Shown here: positions 53,305 to 62,208 of the stretch, in pieces
How the letters are laid out: each line of letters opens with the position of its first letter
How positions within the stretch are numbered: position 1 is the stretch's first letter
Assembly (NCBI RefSeq): GCF_023656515.1
Contig: NZ_JAMOFV010000006.1
Location: forward strand, 810,336 to 874,335
Direction: 5' to 3'
From: Clostridium swellfunianum
Lineage (GTDB): Bacteria > Bacillota > Clostridia > Clostridiales > Clostridiaceae
DNA length: 64,000 bases
Notes under the pieces: generated by a model
The model's input: only the letters and a program-made list of their open reading frames with translations
Told to the model about the DNA's origin: nothing
Databases searched by the model: none
Translations under genes and position numbers: made by a program

Positions 53305-53379
53305 TATAAAATAAAAACCTCTCAAAAGAGAGGATTTAGTTACTCTTTTTATCATATAATATGGGATTTTTAATGTCAA
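53305..53379 (-). promoter_or_regulatory. gltX promoter and promoter-proximal leader terminator
   Basis: On the minus strand TTGACA (53379-53374) and TATGAT (53356-53351) have a 17-bp spacer. The transcript would begin near 53345 and almost at once form CCTCTC-TTTT-GAGAGG (53333-53318), followed by TTTTTATTTT. A terminator within 40 nt of the start suggests attenuation or a very short leader RNA before gltX. Confidence 0.65.
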
Positions 53380-53703
53380 GTTTTAGAAGGGAGTATAGTG
53401 AAATAAGGCAGCAGAAAAACTATATTGTATAAAACTATTTAAGTATATGTATAAACTGTACTATATGCCTAATATATTAGAAATTATAGCTTTGTTAATA
53501 CGCACTATAACAGTTTTTAAAATTAGATATAACAGATTTAGTGAGAGTTTTAAAGAAATATGAAGTAATTTCTAAGTAGTTTGAAAATTTCAGTCATTTT
53601 CGGCTTTGATTAATTTTGGAAATGATATATAATGAAATCAATGGATAATAATTATCAATTAAAAGAAATTATCAATAAAAATATGAAAAAGGAGTTGAAT
53701 GAG
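53380..53703. other. AT-rich intergenic region without recognised features
   Basis: Between the gltX promoter and korA the sequence is very AT-rich. I see no ORF with a ribosome site, no stable hairpin and no repeat related to the others. A korA promoter must lie here but no clear -35/-10 pair stands out. Confidence 0.6.
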
Positions 53704-55380
53704 TTGAAATACAATATTTTAATAGGTGGTTCTGCTGGGCAAGGTATGGATACTATAAGTGCTTTGTTTGAAAGAATTCTTAAAAAGAGCGGGTATTATG
53801 TATATACAACAAAGGATTATATGTCAAGAGTTCGTGGAGGGCATAACTTTATTCAAATTAGATTTGGAGATGAGGAAATAAGCTCACATTATTCTGCTTT
53901 AGATGTAATAATTGCATTGGACAAAACTACAGTAGACACTCATTTGGAAAGACTGCAGGAGAAGGGTGTTTTGATATGTGATGATTCTGTAAAGTCTGAG
54001 GATAACAGAATGCTAAGAGTTTCGCTTAAGAAAATTGCAGTAGAAGCGGGAAGTCCTAAGGTATTTGGCACAGTTGCAGTTGGAGCTTTAGTTCAGCTGT
54101 TTGGAATTCAGTTTGAAAATATCGAAAAGCTGTTTAGCAAGAAGTGGGATGAGAAAATAATTCAAGCTAACATTACAGCCTTTGAAAAAGGAAAAGAAGC
54201 TTCTAGAAAACAATTTGAGCTTCCTAAGGGACAGGAAGATAAGCATATTTTGATAAATGGTAATGAAGCAATAGCTATGGGAGCCTTAGCGGGAGGATTA
54301 GATTTTTACTCAGCCTACCCTATGACACCTGCTACAAGCATAATGACTTACCTTTCAAAGGTATCCTCAGACGCTGGAATTATAGTAGAGCAGGTTGAAG
54401 ATGAAATTTCAGCCATAAATATGGCTTTAGGAGCTTCCTATGCAGGAGCAAGAGCAGCTACAGGAAGCTCTGGCGGTGGAGTTTCTCTTATGGTTGAAGC
54501 TATAGGGCTTTCAAGCATTACAGAAACACCTCTTTTATTAGTGGACTCACAAAGACCAGGTCCTGCAACAGGACTTCCAACAAGAACAGAACAAAGCGAT
54601 TTAAGCTTCTTAACTACCGCTTCACATGGTGAAGGTCCAAGAATGGTGCTTTCTGTTAGAAATGTTAAAGATGCTTTTTATGGAACAGCAAGAGCGCTTA
54701 ACTTAGCAGATAAATATCAGATTCCAGTTATACTTTTAACTGACCAATACTTGGCAGACACTATGGTTACTGTAGAGGAATTTGATTTTGACAAGATAAA
54801 AATAGAAAGGTATCTGTCACAGGAGGATGCTTTAGAAGCAGACGGAAGCTATAAGAGATATAAGGTTACTGAAAGCGGAATATCTCCAAGAATACTTCCA
54901 GGGAAATTTGAAAGTGCAGTAGTACTAATAGATAGCGATGAGCATACTGAGGATAGTCAAATTACAGAATCTGCTGAGGTTCGTAATGCTCAAATGGAAA
55001 AAAGAATGAGAAAGCTTGAAGCTTTAAAGGAAGATTTAGTTGAACCTGACTATTTCGGAGCACAACAGCCGGAAATTCTTTTATTAGGCTGGGGTTCAAT
55101 GTACGGGCCACTAAAGGAAGCAGTTGAAATGCTTCAAAAGGATGGAGTTTCAGTTGGTGCTTTAGTATTTGGAGATTTATATCCTCTTCCAACAAAGCTT
55201 CTTGAAAAGTATACAGCTGCTGCGAAAAAGGTTATAAATGTAGAACAAAACTTTAATGGACAGCTGGCTAAGCTTATAAGAATGGAAACTGGAATCGGTA
55301 TGACAGGAAGCATTTTGAAATATGACGGCAGACAGTTGAGTTCGCAGGAAATTGCTGAAAAAGTTAAGAAAGAAGCTTAA
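53704..55380 (+). CDS. korA: 2-oxoacid:ferredoxin oxidoreductase, fused gamma-alpha subunit
   Basis: A 558-residue subunit. The N-terminal 180 residues are the gamma domain (G-G-S-A-G-Q-G-M-D-T and R-V-R-G-G-H-N). The alpha domain follows (A-M-G-A-L-A-G-G-L-D-F-Y-S-A-Y-P-M-T-P-A-T-S and Q-V-E-D-E-I-S-A). With KorB it decarboxylates a 2-oxoacid, most likely 2-oxoglutarate, to the acyl-CoA while reducing ferredoxin. I chose the TTG at 53704, 9 nt after AAAGGAG, because the ATG at 53632 has no ribosome site. korB follows after 22 nt. Confidence 0.9.
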   Translation: MKYNILIGGSAGQGMDTISALFERILKKSGYYVYTTKDYMSRVRGGHNFIQIRFGDEEISSHYSALDVIIALDKTTVDTHLERLQEKGVLICDDSVKSEDNRMLRVSLKKIAVEAGSPKVFGTVAVGALVQLFGIQFENIEKLFSKKWDEKIIQANITAFEKGKEASRKQFELPKGQEDKHILINGNEAIAMGALAGGLDFYSAYPMTPATSIMTYLSKVSSDAGIIVEQVEDEISAINMALGASYAGARAATGSSGGGVSLMVEAIGLSSITETPLLLVDSQRPGPATGLPTRTEQSDLSFLTTASHGEGPRMVLSVRNVKDAFYGTARALNLADKYQIPVILLTDQYLADTMVTVEEFDFDKIKIERYLSQEDALEADGSYKRYKVTESGISPRILPGKFESAVVLIDSDEHTEDSQITESAEVRNAQMEKRMRKLEALKEDLVEPDYFGAQQPEILLLGWGSMYGPLKEAVEMLQKDGVSVGALVFGDLYPLPTKLLEKYTAAAKKVINVEQNFNGQLAKLIRMETGIGMTGSILKYDGRQLSSQEIAEKVKKEA

Positions 55381-55402
55381 AAATTACAAGGAGGAATGGA
55401 TA

Positions 55403-56260
55403 ATGTTAGATTTAAATATATATGAGTCTCATGAAGAATGTGCATGGTGCCCCGGTTGTGGAGACTTTGGCATACTTGCAGCTTTAAAACAGGCATTAGC
55501 AGAATTGAAGCTTTTACCACATGAAGTGGTTATATCATCAGGTATAGGTCAGGCTGCAAAGCTTCCACACTATATAAATGTAAATGGGTTTAATGGTCTG
55601 CATGGTAGAGCTGTGCCGCCAGCAGTAGGAATTAAGCTTGTTAATAAAGACTTAAAGGTTATTATTAATTCAGGGGACGGCGACTCCTATGGAGAAGGTG
55701 GAAATCACCTGCTTCATAATATAAGAAGAAATATAGATATAACACATTTTGTTCACGACAATCAAATATACGGACTTACAAAGGGCCAAGGCTCTCCAAC
55801 TACTGAAAAGGGTCAAAAGACCTCTATGCAGTTTGATGGAACAAATATTGAAGCCTTTAAGCCTTTAGCCTTTGCTATAACAGCAGGCGCAACCTTTGTA
55901 GCTAGAAGCTTCTCAGGAGATAAGGAGCACTTAGTAGATATCATGAAGCAGGCTATACTTCATAAGGGCTATTCATTAGTTGACATACTCCAGCCATGTG
56001 TTACCTTTAACCATGTAAATACCTTCAAATGGTACAAAGAAAACACCTACAAGCTTGATGAAGACTATAATCCAACTGATAAGTTTGAAGCTATTAAAAA
56101 GGCCATGGAGTGGGAAAACAAGATACCACTTGGAGTAATATACAAGGAAGAAAAAACGGAGTATACTGATGAAATCTCACATTTAACAGAAGGCAAATCA
56201 CTTCTTGATAGGCAGTGGAAGCCTCAGGATGCAAAGAGATTTTTAGAGGATTTTAGATAA
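55403..56260 (+). CDS. korB: 2-oxoacid:ferredoxin oxidoreductase beta subunit
   Basis: A 285-residue thiamine pyrophosphate subunit. C-A-W-C-P-G-C-G-D-F-G near the N-terminus gives cluster-binding cysteines, and G-D-G-D-S-Y-G-E-G-G-N-H is the TPP/Mg motif. V-H-D-N-Q-I-Y-G-L-T-K-G-Q is the family signature. I chose the ATG at 55403 after AAGGAGGAATGGATA. It forms a complex with KorA. No ferredoxin-like delta subunit is encoded next to it. Pyruvate or aryl pyruvate substrates cannot be excluded. Confidence 0.92.
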   Translation: MLDLNIYESHEECAWCPGCGDFGILAALKQALAELKLLPHEVVISSGIGQAAKLPHYINVNGFNGLHGRAVPPAVGIKLVNKDLKVIINSGDGDSYGEGGNHLLHNIRRNIDITHFVHDNQIYGLTKGQGSPTTEKGQKTSMQFDGTNIEAFKPLAFAITAGATFVARSFSGDKEHLVDIMKQAILHKGYSLVDILQPCVTFNHVNTFKWYKENTYKLDEDYNPTDKFEAIKKAMEWENKIPLGVIYKEEKTEYTDEISHLTEGKSLLDRQWKPQDAKRFLEDFR

Positions 56261-56267
56261 TATTATT

Positions 56268-56304
56268 AAGCAGATTGATCAAAGGATTAATCTGCTTTTT
56301 TTAT
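56268..56304 (+). terminator. Terminator after korB
   Basis: AAGCAGATT and AATCTGCTT pair across a loop and are followed by TTTTTATTTTTT. Confidence 0.88.
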
Positions 56305-56307
56305 TTT

Positions 56308-56324
56308 TTGGTATGATATTTGCT
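56308..56324 (+). promoter_or_regulatory. Sigma-54 promoter before the threonine synthase-like gene
   Basis: TTGGTATGATATTTGCT has GG (56310) and GC (56322) separated by exactly 10 bp, matching the -24/-12 pattern TGGYAY-N5-TTGCW. The nearby sigma-54 activator gene supports it. Confidence 0.72.
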
Positions 56325-56368
56325 TTATTAATACAAGGTACTTATATAAAGAAGAAAGAGGGGATAGG

Positions 56369-57601
56369 GTGGATAAAATTAAACATTTAAAATGCTCCAA
56401 GTGCGGCAAGACTTTCAGCGAAGAGGTTATGTATCACTGCGATGATTGTGGCATTGAGGGCACTCTTGATGTTATTTATGATTTTGAGGTAGTTTCTAAA
56501 AAGTTAAACAGAGAATATTTGAAAAGCAATGAAAGAAAAGATCTATGGAGGTATATGCCAATACTTCCGGTGGAAAGTGAAAAAGGAATTGCTCCTCTTC
56601 AAGTTGGGTGGACACCTATTTATAAAGCCGAAAGGTTAGAAAAATTATTAAACATAAAAAACATATATGTTAAGGATGATGGAAGAAATCCAACTGCATC
56701 CTTTAAGGACAGAGCTTCAGCTGTGGGGGTTGCAAAGGCTATAGAACTTGATAAGAAGGTTATTTGCGCTGCCTCAACAGGCAATGCTGCTTCCTCAGTT
56801 TCAGGCTTTGCTGCCTGTATGGGCATAGAAAATTATATATTTGTTCCTGCAAATGCTCCGGAAGCAAAAATTACTCAGCTTCTAATATACGGGAGCCATG
56901 TGATTTTAGTAGATGGAGATTATGATACTGCCTTTGATTTTTGTCTTAAGGCTGTAGATCATTTTGGCTGGTACAACAGGAGCTGTGCAATAAATCCATA
57001 TTTAGTGGAAGGAAAAAAGACAGCTGCCTTTGAGATTTGTGAACAGCTGAATTTTGATGTTCCTGGTAAAGTTATTATGTCTGTTGGGGATGGCTGTTCA
57101 ATATCGAGTGTATGGAAGGGTTTTAAAGAATTTTATGACTTAGGGCTTATTCATAAGCTGCCTCAGATGGTTTCGGTTCAGGCAGAAGGCTCAAATCCTG
57201 TTAACAGAGCTTATAGAAAGGGTTTAAGAAGCTTTGAATATGAAACGCCGAATACAATAGCAGACAGTATATCTGTTGGTATACCAAGAAACGGCTACAA
57301 GGCTTTAAATGCTTTACGTGAAAGTAAGGGAATAGCAATAGATGTAAGCGATGAAGAAATACTTAAGGCAATGACTGCTTTGGCAAGATATACAGGAGTA
57401 TTTGGAGAACCAGCTGGCGTAACAGGCTTTGCAGGGCTTCAAAAGATGGTGAGAGAAGGTCTTGTGGATAAAGATGAAACAGTTGCTTTAATTGTTTCAG
57501 GCAGCGGACTTAAGGATGTTAAATCGGCAATGAAGGCAGTTCAAAAACCAGAAAAGGTTAAACCAGATTTGGCTGAGCTTATTAAATATATAAACAAATA
57601 A
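56369..57601 (+). CDS. Threonine synthase-like PLP enzyme
   Basis: A 410-residue fold-type II PLP enzyme. The N-terminal zinc ribbon (C-S-K-C, then C-D-D-C) is found in one threonine synthase branch. N-P-T-A-S-F-K-D-R-A-S carries the PLP lysine, S-T-G-N-A-A-S-S the phosphate loop. Threonine synthase converts O-phosphohomoserine to threonine. However, transcription from a sigma-54 promoter beside a YgeY-type hydrolase is unusual for biosynthesis, and a catabolic lyase is possible. The start is a GTG at 56369 after AGAGGGGATAG. The next PLP gene follows after 41 nt. Confidence 0.8.
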   Translation: MDKIKHLKCSKCGKTFSEEVMYHCDDCGIEGTLDVIYDFEVVSKKLNREYLKSNERKDLWRYMPILPVESEKGIAPLQVGWTPIYKAERLEKLLNIKNIYVKDDGRNPTASFKDRASAVGVAKAIELDKKVICAASTGNAASSVSGFAACMGIENYIFVPANAPEAKITQLLIYGSHVILVDGDYDTAFDFCLKAVDHFGWYNRSCAINPYLVEGKKTAAFEICEQLNFDVPGKVIMSVGDGCSISSVWKGFKEFYDLGLIHKLPQMVSVQAEGSNPVNRAYRKGLRSFEYETPNTIADSISVGIPRNGYKALNALRESKGIAIDVSDEEILKAMTALARYTGVFGEPAGVTGFAGLQKMVREGLVDKDETVALIVSGSGLKDVKSAMKAVQKPEKVKPDLAELIKYINK

Positions 57602-57642
57602 ATATAAGAATATATAAATTTTTAAATATGGGGGGTAAAATT

Positions 57643-58998
57643 ATGTGTAAAATTCCATTTGGACCAAACTACGACGAAATGCTGAATCCGCAAAACATCA
57701 ACTCAAGGGTTAGAGAAAAAGCCATTGAGGCTCTGGAAGAAAATGAATTTGATTCCATTAATCTTTTCAATATAACCTGGAAGGATGAAAACAACGAAGT
57801 TAGAAAAATAGTTCTTCCCAAAGAGCTTACTGGCGTAGATGCAAATATAGTGGTAATGCTTGGAAAAGGCTTTCCATCAGGCTCTCACAAGGTTGGTCCT
57901 GCTTACTCCACTCTTATTGAAGGCTGTGTTGATGGAGATATAGTTCCAGGTGAGCATACAATACTTGGACCTTCAACAGGGAACTTTGGAATAGGCGTTT
58001 CATATATTTGCAGGCTTATGGGTTATGAGGCAGTAGTTATTATGCCTGACAACATGAGCAAGGAGAGATATGAAAGAATACAAAAATATGGTGCTAAGCT
58101 TGATTTAACACCAGGTTCAGAGTCAGACGTTATCCTAACACTTGAAAGAACCTATAAATTAAAGGAAGATCCTAAGAACAGGGCACTAGCACAGTTTGAG
58201 CTGTTCCCAAATTACCGCTTCCACAGACATGTTACAGGAAATTCTGCTATTGAAGCTGTTAAGGGAATTGGAAATGGTAGAATTGCTTGCTTTACCTCTG
58301 CTCCAGGTTCAGCTGGAACAATAGCAGCAGGCGATCAGATTAAGACAGTTTTCCCAGAGTGCAAGGTTGCTGCTCTTGAGCCTTATGAATGTTCAACACT
58401 TGCTAACGGTGGTAGAGGACAGCATAGAATTGAAGGCATAGGAGATAAGATGTGCACCCTTATCCATAATGTTTTAACTACAGACTTTGTAGTTTTAATA
58501 AATGATGAGGAAACCGTTCAAGGCATTAAGATAATTCATGATGGAACTAAGGCATTAGTAGAGCTTGGAATAGCCGAAGAAACTGCAAATTATATGAAGG
58601 AGCTCTTTGGGCCATCGGGTATCTGCAATATTCTCGGAGCCATAAAAATGGCTAAGTATTTAAAGCTTGGACCAGATGATAATGTAGTTACAATAGCTAC
58701 AGATGGATTTGACAGATACAATTCTGTTATTGAGAATTTAAATTCAAGATATCTTGAGGTTGAGGGTTTTGTTATGAGAAGATGGATTAAAGATATATTC
58801 CTTGGACAAAAGGATGACAATGTATTTGATTATAGAAGAAAGGACGCCAAAGAAAGATTGTTTGCTCAAAAGGAAAACGACTGGTTAAGATTTGGCTACT
58901 GCAAGGAATATCTTGATTCAATGAAGCACATGGAATTCTGGGATAAAGAATATGCAAAGGTTAGCTATTATAATGATAAAATTAAACAGATGAGATAA
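57643..58998 (+). CDS. Fold-type II PLP-dependent enzyme, substrate unknown
   Basis: A 451-residue PLP protein of the cysteine synthase/threonine synthase superfamily. F-P-S-G-S-H-K-V-G-P carries the candidate PLP lysine, and G-P-S-T-G-N-F-G-I-G-V-S is the Asn/phosphate loop. A G-S-A-G-T-I-A-A-G loop and about 100 extra C-terminal residues follow. I cannot assign a reaction. Diaminopropionate ammonia-lyase-like or OrtB-like (ornithine pathway) activity are possibilities, but no OrtA gene is present. The ATG at 57643 follows GGGGGG by 7 nt. It is probably co-transcribed with the threonine synthase-like gene. Confidence 0.72.
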   Translation: MCKIPFGPNYDEMLNPQNINSRVREKAIEALEENEFDSINLFNITWKDENNEVRKIVLPKELTGVDANIVVMLGKGFPSGSHKVGPAYSTLIEGCVDGDIVPGEHTILGPSTGNFGIGVSYICRLMGYEAVVIMPDNMSKERYERIQKYGAKLDLTPGSESDVILTLERTYKLKEDPKNRALAQFELFPNYRFHRHVTGNSAIEAVKGIGNGRIACFTSAPGSAGTIAAGDQIKTVFPECKVAALEPYECSTLANGGRGQHRIEGIGDKMCTLIHNVLTTDFVVLINDEETVQGIKIIHDGTKALVELGIAEETANYMKELFGPSGICNILGAIKMAKYLKLGPDDNVVTIATDGFDRYNSVIENLNSRYLEVEGFVMRRWIKDIFLGQKDDNVFDYRRKDAKERLFAQKENDWLRFGYCKEYLDSMKHMEFWDKEYAKVSYYNDKIKQMR

Positions 58999-59002
58999 TA
59001 GG

Positions 59003-59034
59003 AAGCTGCAGGACTTTGCCTGCAGCTTTTTTAA
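59003..59034 (+). terminator. Terminator after the PLP enzyme gene
   Basis: AAGCTGCAGG and CCTGCAGCTT form a 10-bp stem with TTTTTTAATTTT after it. Confidence 0.92.
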
Positions 59035-59046
59035 TTTTAGGCTATG

Positions 59047-59280
59047 TTTAATAACTGTGTTGAAGCAAGCATGTTATTTATTCTCTAGGAAAGCGTTCGC
59101 TGCACATATAAGACTAGGACATCTTTTATATAACTCTGCTAAAATTTTTAAACTTGCTTTGCTCAAACAGTAAAAATTTCTTAACGCAGAATTATATAAA
59201 AGAAGTCAAGTCTTATTGATGTTCGCTCAATGCTTTCTACGAGAACAAATAACATGCGTGATTTCAACATTGTTATTAAA
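59047..59280 (+). repeat. Palindromic intergenic repeat, copy E (234 bp)
   Basis: Outer arms TTTAATAACTGTGTTGAA and TTCAACATTGTTATTAAA pair, with GCATGTTATTTATTCTC / GAGAACAAATAACATGC inside. The left motif CTAGGAAAGCGTTCGCTGCA and right motif GTTCGCTCAATGCTTTCTAC are conserved. The inner stem AAATTTTTA / TAAAAATTT and the loop AACTTGCTTTGCTCAAACAG are recognisable. It lies between the PLP gene terminator and the sigma-54 activator gene. Confidence 0.9.
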
Positions 59281-59380
59281 TATATCCTAATTTTAATCTT
59301 CTCAAATTGACTATACTTTCGCATTATTAGAATTTTATAGGAATATATTTAACATAAGAAAGCTAATTAGGGTGGGGTAT

Positions 59381-60835
59381 ATGAATAGATACAGCCTGAT
59401 AGATATTAAGGACTATGTACTGAAGCTGGGTGAGCTTATAGCTGAGGTCCTTAAGGTAGATGTGGAAATTTTGGATAAGCTTTTAAATAGGGTAGCTGGC
59501 ACAGGAAAACATGATAATTTAACAGGAAAGGGCTTAGATGGGGAATGTTTAATATACAAAAGGGTAATTGACACAGGGAAAAAGCTGGTGCTGGAAAACC
59601 CCGGATTTCATAAATTTTGTACTGATTGCAGAAGAAGGCATTACTGTCCTGAGAAATTTCAATGCTGTACTCCTGTTGTAGTTGACAAAGAAGTAATTGG
59701 GGTTATTGCTCTAATTAGTTATACAGATGAGCAGAAGAAAATTATATTGGCAAAGCTTAAGGAATACACTGATTTCCTGGATAGAATGTCTGAGCTTATA
59801 GCTTCAAAAGCAAAGGAAAACTATGATGAGCTTCACAAGGAAAGGCTAATAAAAAATGCTGCCTATGATAACAGTGTTGTAAAGCTGGATTCTATTATAG
59901 GGAGAAGCAGTGAAATAATAGAGCTTAAGCAGAAGGTTAAAAACATTGCAGACGGCTATGCTAATGTGCTTCTAACAGGTGAGAGCGGTACAGGAAAAGA
60001 GCTTTTTGCCAGAGCTATACATTTTGAAAGCAAAAGAAGCCATATGCCCTTTATTGCTGTTAACTGCGGAGCCATTCCAGAAACCTTGCTGGAAAGTGAA
60101 CTTTTCGGCTATGCAAATGGCGCTTTTACCGGTGCCAGCAAGGGTGGGAAAATTGGGAAATTTGAACTTGCAAGTGGTGGAACAATTTTTTTGGATGAGA
60201 TAGGAGATATGCCTCTTATGCTTCAGGTTAAGCTTTTAAGAGTGCTTCAGGACAGAGTGGTTATACCTGTTGGAAGCAATAAGGCTGTAAGAGTAGAGGT
60301 AAGAGTTGTTACCGCTACAAACAAAAGGCTTGAGGAGCTTGTTGGTGAAGGAAGGTTTAGAGAGGATTTATTTTATAGAATAAACGTTATACCTATAAGA
60401 ATACCGCCTCTTAGGGAGAGGAAGGAAGATATTGAACTTTTGATGGAAGTTTTACTTAAGAAATACTGCATAATTTATGAAATTCCAGTACCTAAAGTTA
60501 GTGCTGAGATTATACAGCTTTTTAAAACTTACCAATGGAATGGAAACGTTAGAGAGCTTGAAAATACAGTTGAGTATATAGTGAATATGCTAGGCAGTGA
60601 TACGGAGGTGTCAAGAAAAAATTTACCGCCTAAACTTGTTGAAGAACATAAGAGCCTTGCTGAAGAAGAGGAATTAAAACTTGAAAGCATAGAAAAGAAG
60701 ACAATAATTAAAGCTTTAAAACGGTACGGGTTAAATACTGAGGATAAAAGAAAAGCAGCAGAGGCTTTAGGAATAAGTCTGGCAAGCCTATATAGAAAAA
60801 TTAACTCTTATGGTATAGATTCATATAACCTGTAG
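59381..60835 (+). CDS. Sigma-54-dependent transcriptional activator
   Basis: A 484-residue enhancer-binding protein. The N-terminal 160 residues form a sensor with clustered cysteines (F-C-T-D-C-R-R-R-H-Y-C and F-Q-C-C-T-P), possibly a metal or redox site. The AAA+ domain has Walker A G-E-S-G-T-G-K-E, the sigma-54 contact loop G-A-F-T-G-A and the Walker B L-D-E-I-G-D. A Fis-type HTH ends the protein. I chose the ATG at 59381 after AGGGTGGGG. Sigma-54 promoters lie on both sides (56308 and 60839), so it should control the PLP genes and the YgeY-like gene. Confidence 0.93.
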   Translation: MNRYSLIDIKDYVLKLGELIAEVLKVDVEILDKLLNRVAGTGKHDNLTGKGLDGECLIYKRVIDTGKKLVLENPGFHKFCTDCRRRHYCPEKFQCCTPVVVDKEVIGVIALISYTDEQKKIILAKLKEYTDFLDRMSELIASKAKENYDELHKERLIKNAAYDNSVVKLDSIIGRSSEIIELKQKVKNIADGYANVLLTGESGTGKELFARAIHFESKRSHMPFIAVNCGAIPETLLESELFGYANGAFTGASKGGKIGKFELASGGTIFLDEIGDMPLMLQVKLLRVLQDRVVIPVGSNKAVRVEVRVVTATNKRLEELVGEGRFREDLFYRINVIPIRIPPLRERKEDIELLMEVLLKKYCIIYEIPVPKVSAEIIQLFKTYQWNGNVRELENTVEYIVNMLGSDTEVSRKNLPPKLVEEHKSLAEEEELKLESIEKKTIIKALKRYGLNTEDKRKAAEALGISLASLYRKINSYGIDSYNL

Positions 60836-60838
60836 TTT

Positions 60839-60854
60839 TGGCACAGCAATTGCT
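60839..60854 (+). promoter_or_regulatory. Sigma-54 promoter before the YgeY-like gene
   Basis: TGGCACAGCAATTGCT matches the consensus TGGCAC-N5-TTGCW at every fixed position (GG at 60840, GC at 60852). It sits 42 bp before the start codon and right after the activator gene. Confidence 0.92.
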
Positions 60855-60895
60855 AGTATATTTGTGGAATTATTTATAAAGAGAGGCGGTATAGT

Positions 60896-62095
60896 ATGGA
60901 TATAAAAGCTAGAATAGCTGAGCTGAGTGAAACATATGGTGAAGATATGACTAATTTTTTAAGAGATATGATTAGAATACCAAGTACGAGCTGCAATGAG
61001 GAAAAGGTTATACAAAGGATAAAGGAAGAAATGGAGAAGGTTGGTTTTGATGAGGTAATTATAGATAAGATGGGCAACATCCTTGGAAGAATAGGCAGTG
61101 GAAAAACTGTTATTGCTATGGATGCTCATATTGATACTGTAGATGTTGGCGATCCTTCTCTTTGGCAGGTAGATCCTTTTGAAGGAGATTTAAAAGATGG
61201 TGTTATATACGGCAGAGGAGCTTCAGACCAAGAGGGCGGAATGGCATCCATGGTTTATGCAGGCAAGATAATAAAGGATTTAGGTTTAACTGAGGATTAT
61301 ACCTTGTATGTTACTGGCACAGTAATGGAGGAAGATTGCGATGGCCTTTGCTGGCAGTATATTATTGAGCAGGATGGCATAAAGCCTGACTTTGTTGTTA
61401 TAACAGAGCCTACAAACCTTAACATATATAGAGGGCACAGAGGAAGAATGGAAATGATAGTTACAGTAAAGGGTTTGTCCTGCCACGGCAGTGCACCTGA
61501 AAGAGGCATAAATGCCATTTATAAAATGGTACCTATTATTGAAGGTATCGAAAAGCTAAATGAAAATTTAAAGGATGACCCATTCCTTGGCAAAGGTACA
61601 GTCACAGTAACTCAGGTATTCTTTAAATCACCTTCACAGTGCGCAGTTCCAGATGAATGTACAATTCAGTTAGACAGAAGACTTACCTTTGGCGAAACTA
61701 TGGAATCGGCAGTTGCTGAAATTAAAGCATTGCCTGGTGCTGAAGAGGCTATAGTTGAAGTATTAACTTATGCTCAGCCAAGCTATACGGGCTTAGTTTA
61801 TCCAACAGAAAAATATTATCCAACCTGGGTAGTAGGAGAGGATCATGTACTTGTGGAATCAGCAGTAGAAACCTATAAGAATATGTTTGATAAGGAACCA
61901 AAGGTAGATAAATGGACCTTTAGTACAAATGGAGTTGCTACAATGGGAAGGTTTGGAATACCAACTATAGGCTTTGGACCTGCAAATGAAATACATGCTC
62001 ATAGTCCAAAGGATCAGATAGCAGTACAACACCTGGTTGAGGCTTGTAAGTTCTATACTGCTTTTCCTGTAACGTTAATTAAAAATCTAAAATAG
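60896..62095 (+). CDS. YgeY-family M20 hydrolase (selenium-metabolism-linked)
   Basis: A 399-residue M20 peptidase-fold metal hydrolase. [10 protein letters not shown] is the first metal motif, [10 protein letters not shown] the bridging aspartate, and V-M-E-E-D-C the catalytic glutamates. A dimerisation insert and a C-terminal histidine (E-I-H-A-H-S-P-K-D) follow. The overall pattern fits YgeY, a family defined by its genomic link to labile-selenium and purine enzymes such as SsnA. Substrate unknown; amide bonds of amino-acid derivatives are likely. Transcribed from a near-perfect sigma-54 promoter. GAGAGGCGG precedes the ATG. Confidence 0.87.
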   Translation: MDIKARIAELSETYGEDMTNFLRDMIRIPSTSCNEEKVIQRIKEEMEKVGFDEVIIDKMGNILGRIGSGKTVIAMDAHIDTVDVGDPSLWQVDPFEGDLKDGVIYGRGASDQEGGMASMVYAGKIIKDLGLTEDYTLYVTGTVMEEDCDGLCWQYIIEQDGIKPDFVVITEPTNLNIYRGHRGRMEMIVTVKGLSCHGSAPERGINAIYKMVPIIEGIEKLNENLKDDPFLGKGTVTVTQVFFKSPSQCAVPDECTIQLDRRLTFGETMESAVAEIKALPGAEEAIVEVLTYAQPSYTGLVYPTEKYYPTWVVGEDHVLVESAVETYKNMFDKEPKVDKWTFSTNGVATMGRFGIPTIGFGPANEIHAHSPKDQIAVQHLVEACKFYTAFPVTLIKNLK

Positions 62096-62112
62096 AAGAT
62101 AAAAATATGTTT

Positions 62113-62144
62113 TAAGCTCATGGATAGAAGCTATCCATGAGCTT
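62113..62144 (+). terminator. Terminator after the YgeY-like gene
   Basis: AAGCTCATGGATAG and CTATCCATGAGCTT form a perfect 14-bp stem with a 3-nt loop. The following sequence is only weakly T-rich. Confidence 0.8.
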
Positions 62145-62208
62145 AATATGTTATAATAAGGAAAAAGATATTTAAGATTGAGGACTTACAGCTCGGAGGA
62201 AAGCGTAT

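Noticed and set aside
53632-53703. 24-residue N-terminal extension of korA from the ATG at 53632
   Set aside because: No ribosome site before 53632, the extra residues are not family-like, and AAAGGAG precedes the TTG at 53704.
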